Shown here: piece after piece, positions 27,148 to 35,267 of the stretch | How the letters are laid out: every line of letters begins with the position of its first letter | Numbering within the stretch: the stretch's first letter is position 1 | Source of the DNA: Phyllostachys edulis | Lineage: Eukaryota > Streptophyta > Magnoliopsida > Poales > Poaceae | Length of the DNA stretch: 64,000 nucleotides | Direction of reading: 5' to 3' | Assembly: GCA_036346405.1 (NCBI GenBank) | Contig: CM070550.1 | Coordinates: forward strand, 18,128,549-18,192,548 | Made by a program: the position numbers and the translations under genes | Notes under the pieces: model-generated | Database searches by the model: none | What the model was told of the DNA's origin: nothing | The model's input: the letters and a program-made list of their open reading frames with translations, nothing else

Positions 27148-28999
27148 TACAACACTCTTAACAATTTCAAGTGGAAGCTGTGATTTCTATTTTCTAAATT
27201 TCTGTCTAAGGTGTTGAACATGCTCTTACCCATTGCATTGCAGGTTAATGAAGCTGTGGTCAGTGGATGGCTCTTTTTCCGCTATTTGGTCATTGGTGGT
27301 ATGCACTTGCTGCCTGTATCTACTTATTGTTAGCTTTTCTTTTGACAAATATTGTTAGCTTTGCTTTTGACACATGTTTGCTTGTTGCTTATTGTTTTGT
27401 TGATGCAGCTTATGTTGGTCTTGCTACTATAGCGGGGTTCGTTTGGTGGTTTGTTTATTCTGAAAATGGCCCTAGATTACCATACTCTGAATTGGTAAGT
27501 TGGGAATTTGAAATTCTTTCCCTTTTTTACCTTGTTCCTTTTTTGGTTTTTACTGGAACTGCAATACATGTACCTGATACCAGGGTTACCATCAACCACA
27601 AAAGTTTATACTTCAAAATGATATTCCTGTAGTGCAGCATACTTCTTTTATGTAAATATCAATCTTTCTGTTGTTGGCAATGCTGCCTATCTCATTGGGT
27701 TGCATCTTCCAGTAGATTTTAGTCGGGGCATTAGTCACCCGTGTTTTGAGTGAGTATTGCCAAGAATACTTATTTGCTTGTTTTTTGAAAGGAAAACAGT
27801 AGCGGAGAGCCGGACGGCCCTACTGTAAAATATGTATATTGAAACTGTACATAAGACATTGAAGAACTTTCTTATCAGAATAGAAGCTTGGAACTCAAAT
27901 AAGTTTAAGTCTTTAAGATGGGTGTTTTCAGGAGCCACTCACATGGATTGCTCTGAAATATTTTCTTAGCATCAATTTAGCACTACGAAAATCATTTATT
28001 ATAGAATCTGATAACAGATATATATTACAAATTTATGAAACTGATTCAGGATGGGGCCATAAGGCCCATAACCATATCTCAGGAGCACGCCCAAATCAGC
28101 TTATACAAAAAGATTCGCTTTGTTGGGCCTCATGTTGGATGGGCAGACAATGAAGTCAGTTCATGGTGGTTTGTATGTACCAATGGATTAAAAAACCCGC
28201 TTACAGAAAAAAAAAATCCTGGCTCAAAGTAGACCTATTCAAACCTCAGGTTTGTATGTACCAATGGATTAAAAAACCCGCTTACAGAAAAAACAAATCC
28301 TGGCTCAAAGCAGACCTATTCGAACCTCGGGCCGGGCTTGAAAAAACCCAGTTTTGAAATGCCAAGCCTGAGCCTGGCCCAAAGCCCGATATACCTGCAT
28401 TCTCCAAGCCCAAAGTCCGACCCGGCTAGAAAGGTGTGGCATGAGGCCAGGCCCGAAGCCCAAAAAAAATCCCGAGCGGAGAGATTAACAGAAACATCCA
28501 GACGAATTTTGAAATCATGAAATAAAGAATTTAACAGAGATCAATACCTTGAAACACAACTAAATACAGATCCATTCAAACATACTTGTGCACCAGCCCA
28601 TGAAGGCACAAATTAATACAAAAGGAGCAGCCTAGAAATCTCTCGGCCTCAGACCACGCGCACACACAAAATGGCATCCCAACAGGAAAAGGGGAAAAAA
28701 GAGAGAGAGATCGAGAGTTCGGGCGGAAAAGAGCATCAGCGTGTTGTGCCGCCTCATCCTCATCCAGATTGATGCGTAGCTGGCCGTTGTTGCTCGAGCA
28801 CCGCAGTGGAAGGACGCCCTCGCCCCGGGCTTGCCTGATTGCGTTGCCTTCCCATGTGGGTAGCTACTCTAGGACCAGGAGGCGGAGGCGCGAGTACCAG
28901 GAGGAGAACCAGGAGGGAGGTGGAAGGAGACCGAGTACACGATGCTTATTCATTATTAAGAGAGTATATATAGACATATGGTTACATGGGCCTCATGGG

Positions 29000-29042
<43 letters not shown>

Positions 29043-32000
29043 TACAAGACTTTTAACACCTCCTTCAAACTCGAGGTGGATCAGGAGGATCTGATGTACT
29101 GAGTTTGAGTAGATGAAGCCGATGCTGTTCTTGAGTCTGAGCTTTAGTGAAGAAATCTGTAATTTGAAGCTCTGAGGGAGCATATTGGAGATCGATGGTC
29201 GACTGCTGACAATGAGACCGTATGAATGATGCATCAACATCAATGTGCTTTGTCAACTTATACTTGACTGGATCACTAGCAATCTGAATGACACTTGTAT
29301 TGTCATAAAACAAAGGTGTAGGATTATCACAAATAACACCAAGATCAACAAAAAGCCACTGGAGCCAAACAATCTCTGAGGTGGTAGCGACAAGAGCTCG
29401 AAGATCAGTCTTTACACTAGAGGGTGACACCGCAGTCTGCTTCTTGAATTTCCAGGCAATGAGCGAAGTTTCAAGAGAGATGCAATAGCTAGTGATAGAT
29501 CGGTGATCAACAGGATCACTCGCTCAAGTGGAGTCAGAGTAAGCGTGGAGTTGGAGCTAACTCGAACTTGCATAGAACAAACGTTTGGATGTAGTCCTCC
29601 TCAAGTATCTCAGCACACGAACAATATGTCCATAGTGGACTAAGGTGGGGGCAATGACAAACTGGCTAAGCACGTGAACATCAGGAGCAATGTTTGGCCT
29701 AGTGGCAGTGAGAGAAACTGAGGATTAGCAGGAACTCTCTGTCGGTGACTATAGTGAAAGGGAAAAGCGGAAGTGTCAGAAACTGGTGGAGGAGACATGC
29801 TAGAAGGTGAAACTGGTGGAGAAAGTGTATTTGGAGAAGGCAAGTTTGGTGAAAGAATAGGAGGTAGACATAAAAAGGAGGTAGAGTCTGTAGAAAAAGG
29901 AGTGAGACGAGTAGGAGGAGGATAAAAGAAGGGTTGATCCTCATCAAATGTCACATCACAAGATATGCGAATGCGATGTGCTGAAGGATCATAGCAACGA
30001 TAGCCCTTATGCTCAGGACTATAACTCAGGAAGATACACTCAACCGACTGAGCGCTCAGCTTTGTGCGCTCACAAGGTGCTAGAAGAACATAGCATACAC
30101 ATTCAAAGACGCAAAGATGAGCATAGCAAGCAGGTGCTCTGTACAGAACCTCACCAGGACACTTGCCCTGAAGCTTGGAAGAGGGTTGACGGTTGATGAG
30201 ATAGACTGTCGTAGATACTACTTCCCCCCAAAAGTGAGGGAACAAAGGAGGAAATGAGAAGTGTACCAAGCAGTCTCAATGATGTGACGGTGCTTGCGCT
30301 CGGCAACATTCTGAGCATGAGCACCAGGACACGAGAGTTGAGGACGAGTACACTTAGAAGAAAGGAACTGACGAAACGCTGATGAAAGATACTTTCCCCC
30401 AGAGTCGGAACAAAAAACACAAATGGAAGAAGAGAACTAAGATGAATCATCTTAGCAAAAGACTGATAAATGGAAATGAAATGAGAGCGATGTTTTATAA
30501 AATAGATCAAAGTATATCGAGAGTGATCATCGACAAATATGACATAGTAACTATGACCACTATTCAAAGCAAAAGGAGACGGATCCCATACATCTGAATG
30601 CACCAAATTAAAAGGACAAGAAAGACCAAGAGGTACTACCAGAATATGGAAGATGTAGCTGTTTCCCCAGCTTACAACCAGTACAATGAAAACTACACAC
30701 AACAGTGACATAACCTAAGGAACCCTGATGAACTAAAGTAGTGAGGCGAGCTCCACATGGATGACCAAGTCTATGTTACCATTTGCTGAAGGAAGAGCCA
30801 ATAGGAGTCTGAGATGATGATATAGCAAAAGACGCTAAGGCCTTCGACGTACTGATGGAAGGAAGATGTAAGGTGTCCAATACATAGAGACTAGGATATC
30901 CTCTAGGGCGATGGCCAGAACCAATCACTCTTCTGCTTTGAAGATCTTGAATGAAACAAGAAGAATCATGAAATCGAACAAAACAGTTCATATTGGTGAG
31001 TTGACCAACAAAAAGAAGATTCATAGATAACTGAGGAACAAAAGATACATCAGGAACACAGAAGCGAGATGTAGAAAGAATGCCCTGATGGGTAATACAA
31101 CAAGGTGTACCATCAGCAGTGTGAACATATGCACCATTAGTCATGGCCTACGGGTAACAAGTTGAGAGCTATCCGATGTAACATGAAAAGGGGCACCCAA
31201 GTCCAGAACCCAAGAATGAGCAACACTAGAGGCAGAAGGTGCAACTGAGGCCATAGCAGACGCTGATCCAGACGTCATAGTAGGTGTGGCAACAGTGACT
31301 GCTCTAGGAGCCCCAGTAGGTGCTCCATGACGACGATCAGACAGACGTCTAGCACGATAATCAACAAGCTGATCTAGATGTAACATAAAGCACTTGTCAA
31401 CAAGATGACCAATCCTCTTGTAATAAGAACATAACATCACTCCGTGGATGTAGCTCTGATAGATCCGGACCGGTGTGAAAGACCCAGGACAACATGTGGT
31501 GACGATCCTGAAGTAGACCTAAGCAAATGAAGATGAGTTTTCTCTGCAATCAAGCTAGAGAGCGTCTCAGTCAAAGTTGGTGGAGTAGGATAGTTGAGTA
31601 ACTGAGTACGAATAGGCTCAAACTCTGGTCGAAGCTCCGTGACAAACTGATACATGGGTGTCTGTTGAGCGTACTCCTTTTTAGCAACACAATACTGGCA
31701 AGCAATAGCAGCCTTCTGTGTCATAGACTCTAGAGGGCCAGTGATATGAGTGAAAGCGCAATAATGAACATGTCCTGTTGAATATTATGTTCTTGAGCAA
31801 TGTGAAGTGAAGAGCACCACTGTATTGAACATATCTCTTCTTAAAGTATGTCCACATGTGCTTGGCTGAAGTATGATACTCAAGACTCATCCTCAGAGAA
31901 ACATCTACACTCAGGACAAGGCCAGTCATGACACGATCGTCTTCTTTCTGCCAAGCTTTTACTGCCTCAGCATCAACCTTTTTCGGATCAGGAGGATCGT

Positions 32001-35000
32001 TAGTCAAATGAGAAGCCAAACCATAACCCCTAAGAGTAGTCTTGACTGAGAAAGTCCATGCTAAGTTAGACTTGGTGATCTTGATGGACCAAGTAGCAAC
32101 ACAATAGCAGTAGCACCGAGCATTTAGGCAAAGCAATCAACAACAACAGAGCAACAGTACTAGCATTAACAGCAGTAGAATCAACAACAGCAGAGCAACA
32201 GTAGTAGCATCAACAACAGAGCAACAACAGCAGCAGGGAAAGAGTAGTACCGAACAGCAAAGCAACAGTAGGATGTTGCGAGGTTGTCGGAGAGAAAAGG
32301 AAGCTATCAGATCCAGGCAGCGATGTTGCACTGGGAGGTCATCGGGTACGTGGAGCTCGACCTCAAGGCGACGAAGCAGAGGAGGAGGTTAGGCCGCGGC
32401 GCTGGATCCGAGATGGAGACGAGGCGGCGATGACAAGCTCGACCTCCAGGCGACGAAGCAGAGGCAGCTGTAGCGTGGATCCAGAGGGTCGAGCCGGCGG
32501 TGCGGATATGGAGGAGGGTCGAGCTGGCGGTGTAGAGGAGTTGCGGATTCGTGCAGCTCGACCTCCAGGCGACGAAGCAGAGGTGGCTGTGGCACGGATC
32601 CGGAGGAGGATCTCTCAGTCTTGCCGGAGCAGATGAGCGGCTTAGGGCCCGCCGGCCCAAGCAGAGGAGGTTAGCAACGGTGGTGGCGGTTTGAGGAAAT
32701 AGGGTTAGGGTTTGGGTGGACTTACTCTGATACCATGTTAGAAATTGGAGATAATGATTTTGCTATTCATAATTGTGCATCTTATTCATTATTGAAAAGG
32801 TATATATAGACATATGGTTACATGAGCCACGTGGGCTAAGAGAGAGAATGTACAGGACTTCACAGCTACTTGCCTGCTACTTGGAGGAGAGTGGAGACTA
32901 GGGTTGAAGGGAGATTTGGGGGATTTTTTGCACCCTCCAGATCCAGATATGAATGTATATATTGCGGTTGGCTATTGGGTTGCACATCTATGGCTAGGCC
33001 GACATTTCGGTCTGTTCAAAGCAAAGGCCGAGCCGGGCCTGAAAATTACTTTGGGCTGCAATTCGAGGCCAACCCGGCCTAGAAAAAGCAGGTAGGGCTT
33101 GGGCGCCGGGCTGCTCATGAACAGGTCTAGCTCACAACCAGAGCTGGCTAGGAACGGGCTTTCTCCTGGATAGCTTTTATTTGCAAATTCGAGCATGTAA
33201 TTTGAATTTGACCTGTTCCTCCCGTTTTTTTTGGTTCATCAATTTGATTTTTTTTCTTCTGAAAAAGAATAAAAATTATTTTGAATTCTGGGTGGTGCAG
33301 ATGCACAGTGCCTTCTGATCTCACCGGGAGGGTTGGTTATCACTGCAACTTTTACCCTTGGCTGTACCACCGAATCACAGTTCACTTGCGTAGTTGCATA
33401 GCTAAATTATGTATTTTTGCGTATACTGAACGTTAATAGATTTTTGTATGGTTCCCTCGCCCTCTGGATGCCTGCTTAACAGTACTGTTCGTGGTTTATT
33501 TCCTCCATCTTTATTCTTCTTTAAAGTTTCTTATTGTGGCTCTTATTCACACATTACTGATTCTAAAATCTTGAACATCTTTCTTTTCCTATTGCAGGTC
33601 AATTTTGATTCATGTTCAACCAGGCAAACTTTGTATCCTTGCAGCATCTTTGAGGATCGCCATCCATCAACTGTTTCAATGACTGTTCTTGTTGTTGTTG
33701 AGATGTTTAATGCCTTAAATAACCTAAGTGAAAATCAATCTCTCCTGTAAGAGCTCCTATCCCTCATCTCTATCACTATTCTGCGCAATATTACTATAGT
33801 ACCCATACTCCCATGTACTAGTTGTAATGTAGGTGAGACTGTCAGCTTTCATTGGTGATTTTGATTCTCTGTGCGTGCATGTGTTTTTCTTTTAATCAAC
33901 TTTGAAAAGAACCAGCATATTTATTCTTTTCATTTGTAAAAGGCAATCTTACATGTCTGCGTAACAATGCCAATTTCCCATATATCTTCATTAGAGCCAT
34001 GCCAATAAATTTCTGTGAAACTTCGAACATGAAAAATACATATGATATTTCTGCATAACCTAAGCGGCTTACTATTTACTAATCCCCATTTTAGGTGGAA
34101 TTTGTATATTATTACTTATTAGATATGCCCAAATATCAAATATTGAGGAAAAAAACTCAAACTGAAAATTAGCGAAAACTGCCGGTTTTTTCTCCCAGAA
34201 ACCATCCAAAAACCGCACAGGAAACCGGTTTTCAAAACCCTGATGTGGACAACAATGTGGAAGATATCTGTAGCAATCTGTCTCATTTTTTATAACTACA
34301 ATGTGATATTACACTGTGTTTTGATGTATTGGCTATTGATTTGAGACACAAAGCCAGCTGCTTGTTTTGTTTGGTGTCTCTGAAAAGCTTGTGGCACCTA
34401 CAAAAATATTTGTGCACTAATATCTGGCTCTTGCTTTGCTTGTAACCTTTGATCTATGTGCTCAATATAGAACTTGGTAAATATCTAAATTAATTTAAAT
34501 AACCTGAAATTATTTTTGTATTTCATTTTCTTTCAGTGTCATTCATCCATGGAGTAACCTATGGCTTGTTGGGTCGATCATTCTGACAATGCTTCTTCAC
34601 ATATCAGTCCTGTATATTGAACCCCTATCAGCTCTTTTCTCAGTAAGTTATCTTTCTTTATTTTTGTGTAGTTGTGTACCCACACTTGCTGTTAGTCATA
34701 TGGTCCTTTGTTATTTAAAGAAATGTCCAAGGAAATCCAGATAAACTTTGATTTACTTATGCAGGTGTCTCCATTATCTTGGGCCGAGTGGAAAGTTGTT
34801 CTTTATCTATCCTTCCCTGTTAGTATTTCTTTCTATCATGTTATACAATTATTATCTAGTGAACAATCTTTGCCTATTAGGTAATGACAAGGATACATAA
34901 AGAGATTTTGTCCCTACTTCAATTTTGTTTTTTAGCAGTAGCTAATTAGTTAATAAGTGAACATTCTTTGTGTTCCTATTTGTACATACATTTACCTTTT

Positions 35001-35267
35001 CCTTCGTCACTGTTTGACAAACTAATTTCATCTAATTGTTAGGTAATTTTAATTGATGAGGTCTTGAAATTTTTCTCAAGAAGCTCTCGAGGTATGTTGT
35101 CTAACAGCACAATTTTCCTTAAAACTTCTAGTTCTCCAGCAAATTCTTTACAAGTAACTATTGTTTTAGTTCACCAGAGCTGAGCTTGCTTGTTATTTGC
35201 AGGTTGGTTATTCCCTTTAAGGTTATGGAGACGTGAGATACTTCCAAAAGAAGCTCGGGATAATTGA
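2794..35267 (+). CDS. ECA3: ER/Golgi/endosome-type Ca2+-transporting P2A ATPase, ECA3-like (34 exons, 1000 aa)
   Basis: The product is a P-type Ca2+ pump of the SERCA-like P2A group. ECA3 of Arabidopsis acts in Golgi/endosomal compartments and also moves Mn2+. I assembled 34 exons by homology and GT-AG borders; their lengths sum to 3003 nt, giving 1000 aa, close to the roughly 998 aa known for ECA3. Landmarks are TGES (178-181), PEGL (304-307), the phosphorylation motif DKTGT with Asp347, KGAPE (511-515), DPPR (591-594), TGDGVNDAP (691-699) and ten membrane segments. Ca2+-site residues equivalent to SERCA are kept: Glu305, Asn758, Glu761, Asn786, Thr789, Asp790 and Glu895. The start MEDAYAKSV matches the family N-terminus. 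No stop or frameshift was found. The length of the locus comes from transposons in introns 10, 13, 14, 18, 22, 26, 27 and 29. The C-terminus ends ARDN, with no KKXX signal. Confidence 0.95.
6112..8931 (+). CDS. ECA3: ECA3 exons 7-10 (actuator domain)
   Basis: Exons are 6112-6157, 7325-7384, 7477-7557 and 8846-8931, encoding residues 117-207. They build the A-domain: ELRAYQADVATVLRNG, then ATELVPGDIVEV, then VGCKVPADMRMVEM, then DQAILTGES. The TGES loop (178-181), whose Glu drives dephosphorylation in this family, is split by intron 9 within the Gly codon. The donor of exon 8 (GAG/GTTCTG) is weak, but the phase and the family alignment support it. Confidence 0.9.
6158..7324. other. ECA3 intron 7 with an unclassified GC-richer insertion-like island
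   Basis: Most of the intron is AT-rich, but about 6420-6775 is different in composition. It has GC-richer flanks, a CCTTATATAAGG TATA-like palindrome (6620-6631) and a CACAACA end near 6764-6770, which resembles the architecture of a small LTR. I could not find a matching target duplication or a clear left terminus, so I only flag it as insertion-like. Confidence 0.3.
7558..8845. other. ECA3 intron 9, no delimited element
   Basis: A 1.3-kb AT-rich intron. A minus-strand reading frame of 168 codons crosses 8148-8654, but it has no recognisable domain and lies wholly in intron sequence. The stretch around 8150-8420 contains repeated GGAC/TTGATCC-like words that look like an old repeat, without terminal repeats I can define. 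Confidence 0.4.
9696..10608 (+). mobile_element. Small non-autonomous LTR retroelement in ECA3 intron 10
   Basis: The element is bounded by the 5-bp duplication CTAGC (9691-9695 and 10609-10613). It starts TGTTAAGGG and ends CTAACA. The 3' LTR is 10474-10608, preceded by a polypurine tract GAGGAGGGG. The 5' LTR begins at 9696 and matches the 3' copy until about 9810, where its end and the usual primer-binding site are lost. The interior (about 9815-10473) has no gag or pol, only an open frame without known domains. That interior is clearly related to 23870-24500 in the element of intron 22, although the LTRs of the two differ. Confidence 0.85.
10948..15954 (+). CDS. ECA3: ECA3 exons 11-18 (M3-M4, phosphorylation site)
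   Basis: Exons are 10948-11049, 11257-11310, 12053-12154, 13597-13655, 14595-14739, 14925-15032, 15602-15754 and 15850-15954 (residues 208-483). They cover the end of the A-domain (VGSNTAMGSIRDAM), the stalk EATPLKKKLDEFG, membrane segments 3 and 4 with PEGLPAVVTT, and the P-domain core CSDKTGTLTTNMMSVSK with the phosphorylated Asp347. The start of the nucleotide-binding domain follows, up to KHERASYCNHYWENQF. The donor after exon 18 is GTTATA, a weak but legal GT site, and it opens the 5.7-kb intron 18. Confidence 0.93.
12866..13464. mobile_element. Stowaway-like MITE (Tc1/mariner type) in ECA3 intron 13
   Basis: The left end CTCCCTCTGATTGCAAGTAT and the complement of the right end, CTCCCTGTGATTGTAAATAC, are near-identical inverted repeats. 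Each is flanked by TA (12864-12865 and 13465-13466), the classical Stowaway signature. The element is long for a Stowaway because a second MITE sits inside it at 13043-13348. Confidence 0.75.
13043..13348. mobile_element. Tourist-like (PIF/Harbinger) MITE nested in the Stowaway
   Basis: Direct TAA copies (13040-13042 and 13349-13351) border a 306-bp segment. Its ends, GGCTCCTTTTGGTATTGCAG and the complement GGGGCAGTTTGTGATTGTTG, form a degenerate inverted repeat. A 3-bp TAA/TTA duplication is typical of Tourist elements. The inverted repeat is imperfect, so this is a moderate-confidence call. Confidence 0.5.
13780..14034. mobile_element. hAT-type MITE, copy 1 (ECA3 intron 14)
   Basis: A 255-bp element, CAAGGAACAAAGAACCGG ... 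TTATTTTTCCCCTG, is flanked by an 8-bp duplication with one mismatch (13772-13779 ATCCTTAG, 14035-14042 ATCCTTGG). It is full of GGTTACCGG/CCGGTTACC words that would fold into a long hairpin. A sister copy with a perfect duplication lies at 26024-26234. Confidence 0.8.
16419..20753 (+). mobile_element. Decayed Ty1/copia element in ECA3 intron 18
   Basis: A 4.3-kb element is flanked by perfect GTATC duplications (16414-16418, 20754-20758). The 5' LTR is 16419-16579 and the 3' LTR 20612-20753, both TGTTAAGAGTCTT ... AGTTTAACA, with roughly a dozen differences between them. The primer site TGGTATCAGAGC (16580) and the polypurine tract TTGAAGGGGG (20601-20610) are in place. In order it holds a gag remnant, a protease (LLDSGASFHV around 17740), integrase pieces, RT with YVDD at 19669-19680 and RNase H at about 20250-20560. 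Many in-frame stops show it is dead. At least eight of them read TAG where related copies have CAG. Confidence 0.92.
17560..20590 (+). pseudogene. Copia gag-pol remnant (sense strand, intron 18)
   Basis: This is the broken polyprotein region of the intron-18 copia. From left to right there is a gag C-terminal piece (QMSNLQ), an aspartic protease core LDSGAS, the GAG-pre-integrase and integrase region (17,900-18,900; INRQPSSKL at 18785-18809), RT (KARLVARGFQQTYG at about 19390, LDVKNAFLHGDL near 19530, YVDD), and RNase H (TTSEIVWL near 20290). Stop codons and small indels break every domain. Its closest relative in the window is the antisense copy at 29065-32735. Confidence 0.85.
20879..21472. 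mobile_element. Tourist-like MITE (PIF/Harbinger) in ECA3 intron 18
   Basis: The ends GGGTGCGTTTGGTTGG and CGAACCAAACGCACCC are inverted repeats, and the element is flanked by TTA on both sides (20876-20878, 21473-21475). The 594-bp interior is rich in TGGTTGGTGGGAT repeats and carries a meaningless minus-strand frame. It lies about 120 bp downstream of the copia 3' LTR. Confidence 0.85.
21693..22790 (+). CDS. ECA3: ECA3 exons 19-22 (nucleotide-binding and P-domain)
   Basis: Exons are 21693-21889, 22195-22306, 22470-22568 and 22645-22790, covering residues 484 to about 668. They contain SRDRKMMSVL, the ATP-binding KGAPE (511-515), CLALALKRMPEGQQ, GMLDPPREEVWDAI and VTGDNKSTAESLCRQIGAF. Exon 19 follows directly on the transposon-loaded intron 18, and its acceptor TTATTCTTAG is intact. 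Confidence 0.93.
22914..24623 (+). mobile_element. Non-autonomous LTR retroelement carrying a MADS-box ORF (intron 22)
   Basis: The element is bounded by perfect AAAAG duplications (22909-22913, 24624-24628). The 5' LTR is 22914-23049 (TGTTAGAATAGG ... ATTCATAACA) and the 3' LTR is 24507-24623. The primer site TGGTATCAGAG starts at 23050 and the purine tract TTTGAGGGAA ends just before the 3' LTR. The interior lacks gag and pol. Its left half holds a MADS-domain reading frame (23258-23758). Its right half (about 23870-24500) is homologous to the interior of the intron-10 element. Confidence 0.88.
23258..23758 (+). pseudogene. Captured MADS-domain transcription factor fragment (166 codons)
   Basis: From ATG 23258 the frame reads through a MADS domain at residues about 11-66: QRIEIRHIKNGER, then QVTFSKRRNGLFKKAFELS, then VALIAFS. 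A 100-residue tail follows without a K domain. MADS proteins bind CArG DNA as dimers in the nucleus. Two conserved Arg positions of the N-terminal DNA-contact region are Trp here (GWQRIEI where families have GRxRIEI, and ERWQV where they have RRQV). Both fit CGG to TGG changes at methylatable CpG. The lone MADS box with no intron suggests a type I (M-type) source, but this is not certain. It lies wholly between the LTRs of the element, hence a captured copy and probably not a working gene. Confidence 0.75.
25170..27494 (+). CDS. ECA3: ECA3 exons 23-29 (P-domain hinge, M5-M7)
   Basis: Exons are 25170-25227, 25418-25510, 25673-25723, 25831-25962, 26399-26500, 27244-27298 and 27409-27494 (about residues 668-860). 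They encode RVEPSHKKMLVEALQ, the hinge motif [36 protein letters not shown], the M5 segment with SSNIGEVV (Ca2+ ligands Asn758 and Glu761), and M6 with WVNLVTDGLPATAIGF (Asn786, Thr789, Asp790). M7 follows (YVGLATIAGFVWWFVY). Intron 29 starts after SEL and is 6.1 kb long. Confidence 0.93.
26024..26234. mobile_element. hAT-type MITE, copy 2 (ECA3 intron 26)
   Basis: Perfect 8-bp duplications CTTATATC (26016-26023, 26235-26242) flank a 211-bp element. It begins CAAGGATCCAAAACCCG and its right end complements to CAGGGAACAAAAAACCGG. The central AAAACCAGCCGAAATTCGAAA matches the intron-14 copy. It starts only about 60 bases after exon 26. Confidence 0.9.
27001..27163 (-). mobile_element. Solo copia LTR, antisense, in ECA3 intron 27
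   Basis: A single LTR of the same copia family as in introns 18 and 29, in reverse orientation, is flanked by perfect ATTTC duplications (26996-27000, 27164-27168). On the minus strand it runs TGTTAAGAGTGTTGTACATT ... ATCTAACA. A GA-dinucleotide tract (about 27118-27144) is part of it. A solo LTR with its duplication intact points to LTR-LTR recombination that removed the body of the element. Confidence 0.88.
28168..28329. repeat. Two tandem 81-bp units at the hAT left end
   Basis: The segment 28168-28248 is repeated at 28249-28329 with four substitutions. Each unit holds host-like flank, the target word GCTCAAAG and the first bases of the hAT terminal repeat (AGACCTATTC), so the element end itself is duplicated. 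Confidence 0.85.
29065..32331 (-). pseudogene. Copia gag-pol remnant, antisense, RT deleted
   Basis: Read on the minus strand: gag (about 32136-31440, with DPPDPKKVDAEAVKAWQ and CSYYKRIGHLVDKCF), protease (31440-31141) whose core reads LDLGAPFHV instead of DSG, integrase (31140-29720; DDHSRYTLIYF, YLINRQPSSKLQGKCP) and RNase H (about 29430-29065; TSEIVWLQWLFVDLG). Around 29700 the frame passes from the proline-rich linker after integrase straight into the region just before RNase H (RPNIAPDVHVLSQFV in another frame), so nearly all of RT including YVDD is lost. The protease Ser-to-Leu change also makes it inactive. Confidence 0.82.
32331..32735 (-). repeat. Leader of the antisense copia with internal GC-rich repeats
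   Basis: Between the primer site and gag, a motif CTCCAGGCGACGAAGCAGAG (+ strand sense) recurs about four times with spacers. The corresponding leader of the intron-18 copia (about 16,640-17,000) contains comparable repeats (GGGTCATCTGGATCGG). These are internal duplications of the 5' leader; overlapping reading frames here look accidental. Confidence 0.6.
33598..35267 (+). CDS. ECA3: ECA3 exons 30-34 (M8-M10, C-terminus)
   Basis: Exons are 33598-33746, 34537-34642, 34765-34818, 35043-35091 and 35203-35267 (residues 861-1000). They encode the lumenal loop CSTRQTLYPCSIFEDRHPST, M8 with VLVVVEMFNALNNLSENQ (Ca2+ ligand Glu895), M9 (NLWLVGSIILTMLLH), M10 (LSWAEWKVVLYLSFPVILID) and the basic tail WLFPLRLWRREILP ending ARDN and a TGA at 35265-35267. 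The exon 30 donor falls inside a Leu codon (CT/T). Confidence 0.93.
34140..34241. repeat. Truncated third copy of the hAT MITE (ECA3 intron 30)
   Basis: The right end complements to CAGGGTTTTGAAAACCGG, like the termini of the copies at 13780 and 26024, and the body has CCGGTTTT words. The left part cannot be aligned and no target duplication was found, so this is a fragment or a diverged relative. Confidence 0.45.

Larger units (their letters stand above)
28935..32864 (-). mobile_element. Antisense Ty1/copia element nested in intron 29
   Basis: Minus-strand relative of the intron-18 copia. Its 5' LTR is at 32736-32864 and its primer site (complement of CTCTGATACCA) at 32725-32735. Its 3' LTR (about 28935-29058) is preceded by the purine tract GAGTTTGAAGGAGG. 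The outer part of the 3' LTR is missing: similarity stops near 28940, so no target duplication can be shown. A long GA tract (about 28999-29039) sits in the LTR. Gag, protease, integrase and RNase H are present, but RT is deleted. Confidence 0.85.
28311..33129. mobile_element. hAT-like element in ECA3 intron 29, split by an antisense copia
   Basis: The left end CAGACCTATTCGAACCTCGG and the complement of the right end TAGACCTGTTCATGAGCAGC are related inverted repeats, followed by GGGCC/GGCCC-rich subterminal DNA as in many plant hAT elements. Flanks GCTCAAAG (28303-28310) and GCTCACAA (33130-33137) share six of eight bases. About 28330-28930 and 32870-33129 are the two arms; the copia lies between them. 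A GC-rich stretch (28740-28930) is unassigned. An alternative left border is 28230, because the end is tandemly duplicated. Confidence 0.55.

Noticed and set aside
32137..32331. Leu/Cys-rich minus-strand frame resembling a membrane protein
   Set aside because: It comes from a CAACAG trinucleotide-like repeat in the copia gag leader; low complexity, not a protein.
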